From an uncultured Pseudomonadota bacterium (GTDB lineage Bacteria; Pseudomonadota; Gammaproteobacteria; Burkholderiales; Nitrosomonadaceae): 5,523 nucleotides of DNA. The position numbers and the translations under genes were made by a program. Every line of letters begins with the position of its first letter. The first letter of the stretch is position 1. Shown one piece after another: positions 5,176 to 5,523 of the stretch. The stretch covers positions 1 through 5,523 of the forward strand of contig CAJBQQ010000218.1 in assembly GCA_903957805.1 (NCBI GenBank). Reading direction: 5' to 3'. The notes under the pieces were generated by a model that was not told the origin of the DNA, searched no databases, and saw nothing but the letters and a program-made list of their open reading frames with translations.

Positions 5176-5523
5176 TTGCTTGTACTTGGCATCGAAACCT
5201 CCTGCGACGAAACCGGCCTTGCTCTCTACCATACAGAGCAAGGCCTGCTAAGTCACGCTCTGTACTCGCAAACGGAAATGCATAGCGAGTACGGTGGCGT
5301 AGTGCCAGAACTGGCATCGCGCGACCATATCCGACGAGTATTACCCTTAATTAGGAAGACCCTGACAACCGCGAACCTTGCGCTGACTGATGTCAACGCG
5401 ATAGCCTATACCCAAGGTCCAGGGCTGGCGGGGGCGCTACTGGTTGGGGCAAGCATCGCCGAGGCAATCGGTCATGCGCTCAAGATTCCAGTGATTGGCA
5501 TTCATCACCTTGAAGGTCATCTC
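5176..5523 (+). CDS. tsaD: tRNA N6-adenosine threonylcarbamoyltransferase TsaD, N-terminal part
   Basis: TsaD (formerly Gcp/YgjD) transfers the threonylcarbamoyl group from threonylcarbamoyl-AMP to A37 of ANN-decoding tRNAs, acting with TsaB and TsaE. The visible 116 residues, cut by the window end, show the family signature LGIETSCDETG (4-14), GGVVPELASRDH (40-51), AYTQGPGLAGALLVG (77-91) and the metal-binding H-x3-H at H111 and H115 (HLEGH). I take the TTG at 5176 as start. It gives MLVLGIETSC, colinear with E. coli MRVLGIETSC and with the same histidine numbering. The upstream in-frame stop is at 5137-5139, and no ATG, GTG or other TTG lies between. No Shine-Dalgarno is seen before it. The gene is divergent from rpsU, as in many Proteobacteria. 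No clear plus-strand promoter was found; an AT-rich stretch at 5141-5153 could hold a -10. Confidence 0.94.
   Translation, partial: MLVLGIETSCDETGLALYHTEQGLLSHALYSQTEMHSEYGGVVPELASRDHIRRVLPLIRKTLTTANLALTDVNAIAYTQGPGLAGALLVGASIAEAIGHALKIPVIGIHHLEGHL

Noticed and set aside
5126..5317. Minus-strand frame of 63 codons over the tsaD start
   Set aside because: It is antisense to the conserved TsaD N-terminus, spans the operon promoter, and has an Arg-rich product typical of a shadow frame.

Overview
This window carries the macromolecular-synthesis operon of a betaproteobacterium. Four protein genes lie in a row on the minus strand: rpsU (ribosomal protein S21), yqeY (GatB/YqeY-domain protein), dnaG (primase) and rpoD (primary sigma factor). 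Downstream of rpoD is the 5' part of a minus-strand tRNA with anticodon CAU, best read as tRNA-Ile2. On the other side, the first 116 codons of tsaD (tRNA t6A synthesis) run on the plus strand, divergent from rpsU. All five proteins can be recognised from conserved motifs.

The organism is inferred, not proven. The proteins are proteobacterial; RpoD closely follows the E. coli sigma-70 pattern in regions 1.1, 1.2 and 2 to 4. The roughly 120-residue Lys/Ala-rich extension at the RpoD N-terminus and the yqeY gene between rpsU and dnaG fit Betaproteobacteria. The moderate GC content and the style of the S21 and TsaD sequences suggest the Nitrosomonas/Nitrosospira neighbourhood, but this is only a guess from memory.

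Layout in transcription order on the minus strand: an extended -10 promoter (5133-5125) sits in the 111-bp divergent gap and reads into rpsU (5064-4852). A 72-nt gap with a strong but apparently unused Shine-Dalgarno follows, then yqeY (4779-4333). A 182-nt gap with a TATAAT box and small hairpins precedes dnaG (4149-2383). An 85-nt gap with an extended -10-like element inside an AU-rich hairpin precedes rpoD (2297-90). After 40 nt without recognisable signals comes tRNA-Ile2 (49-1, cut by the window edge). There is no gene-free stretch longer than 300 bases.

The operon joins translation (S21), replication initiation (primase) and transcription (sigma-70), three proteins needed in very different amounts. 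The intergenic gaps are therefore where differential control is expected, and they hold the most interesting signals: yqeY and dnaG both lack a Shine-Dalgarno, a candidate mini-ORF could couple yqeY to an upstream AGGAGG, and internal promoter-like elements precede dnaG and rpoD. TsaD modifies A37 of ANN-decoding tRNAs, and the tRNA at the other end of the window is such a tRNA. I found no convincing undescribed system; this is a core housekeeping locus with some lineage-specific regulatory detail.
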